NCBI RefSeq assembly: GCF_000260435.1
Contig: NZ_BACQ01000031.1
Location: forward strand, 186,001-250,000
Length of the DNA: 64,000 nt
Reading direction: 5' to 3'
From: Lacticaseibacillus zeae DSM 20178 = KCTC 3804
Lineage (GTDB): Bacteria > Bacillota > Bacilli > Lactobacillales > Lactobacillaceae
In this document: one piece after another, positions 63,832-64,000 of the stretch
Numbering within the stretch: position 1 is the stretch's first letter
How the letters are laid out: every line of letters starts with the position of its first letter
Translations under genes and position numbers: made by a program
The notes under the pieces: model-generated
What the model was told of the DNA's origin: nothing
Database searches by the model: none
The model's input: the letters and a program-made list of their open reading frames with translations, nothing else

Positions 63832-64000
63832 CGATCGGTGAACAATTCAAACGATTGCGTAAAGAACGGCGGCTGACGTTAAAAGAAGCTGCTGGCGACA
63901 TTGTTTCGGTATCAAGCCTTTCAAAATTTGAAAATGGTACCTCACAGTTGGCCGCCGATCGCTTTTTCCTATTGCTGGATCGATTGAATCTGGACTGGGA
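63828..64000 (+). CDS. Rgg-like regulator, copy 2 (3' end beyond window)
   Basis: Starts at ATG 63828 overlapping the stop of copy 1 (ATGA). About 57 residues visible: an XRE helix-turn-helix MTIGEQFKRLRKERRLTLKE and a second helix with SLSKFENGTSQLAADRFF. Same family as copy 1. The gene is cut by the window edge. Confidence 0.8.
   Translation, partial: MTIGEQFKRLRKERRLTLKEAAGDIVSVSSLSKFENGTSQLAADRFFLLLDRLNLDW

Noticed and set aside
1-64000. CRISPR array
   Set aside because: No regularly spaced short direct repeats with unique spacers; the only regular spacing is the three parS-like sites.

Overview
The window looks like a chromosomal segment of a low-to-mid GC lactic acid bacterium of the Lacticaseibacillus casei/paracasei/rhamnosus group. 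The signs are the gene set (mtlA-mtlR-mtlF-mtlD, the malate cluster maeR-maeK/maeP-maeE, several SBP-permease fusion amino-acid transporters, LytTR/GHKL signalling), strong purine-rich Shine-Dalgarno sites with frequent TTG and GTG starts, and intrinsic terminators. Ten near-consensus ParB parS sites and two exact copies of the Bacillus Noc site suggest an origin-proximal location; this is inference.

Layout. 0-3 kb: a MacB-type ABC exporter operon, cut at the left edge. 3-7 kb: an XRE-ImmA/IrrE regulator, a small two-gene operon, a Cof phosphatase and nagB with a classic promoter between two NagR/YvoA-like operators. 7.3-8.9 kb: an IS1202-type insertion sequence with a 29 bp target duplication and a nonsense-mutated transposase. 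9.4 kb: a secreted protein of unknown role. 10.3-15.9 kb: the mannitol PTS operon. 16-19 kb: two alpha/beta hydrolases, a prs paralogue and tRNA-Lys(CTT). 19.7-20.6 kb: a frameshifted phage-type KilA-N gene. 21-24.4 kb: an operon of LicT-like antiterminator, PTS EIIBC and a DUF7916-like TIM-barrel protein, behind a strong cre-like palindrome. 26.4-31.7 kb: an Agr-type two-component system convergent with a four-gene double ABC transporter. 32-39 kb: a homopolymer-frameshifted gene, the malate regulon and aspA. 39.5-46.8 kb: a glycosyltransferase, the transglutaminase/DUF58/MoxR operon, SpoIIM and GNAT genes, set among the densest parS cluster. 47-51 kb: two tandem SBP-permease paralogues sharing one ATPase. 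51-59 kb: a fructosamine-kinase-like gene, an AAA ATPase, a YdbS/YdbT PH-domain pair, small genes and an orphan sugar-type SBP. 59-62 kb: an ABC transporter behind a lysine riboswitch, so probably a lysine importer. 62-64 kb: a CPBP protease and two tandem Rgg-like regulators, the second cut by the window edge.

How the genes work together. Most units are self-contained nutrient modules with a local regulator: mannitol (MtlR), malate (MaeKR), amino sugars (operators at nagB), lysine (riboswitch) and an unknown PTS sugar (LicT plus CcpA). Between them lie long imperfect palindromes from at least two repeat families and the parS sites, which suggest a structural role for the intergenic DNA. No CRISPR array, rRNA operon or intact prophage was seen.
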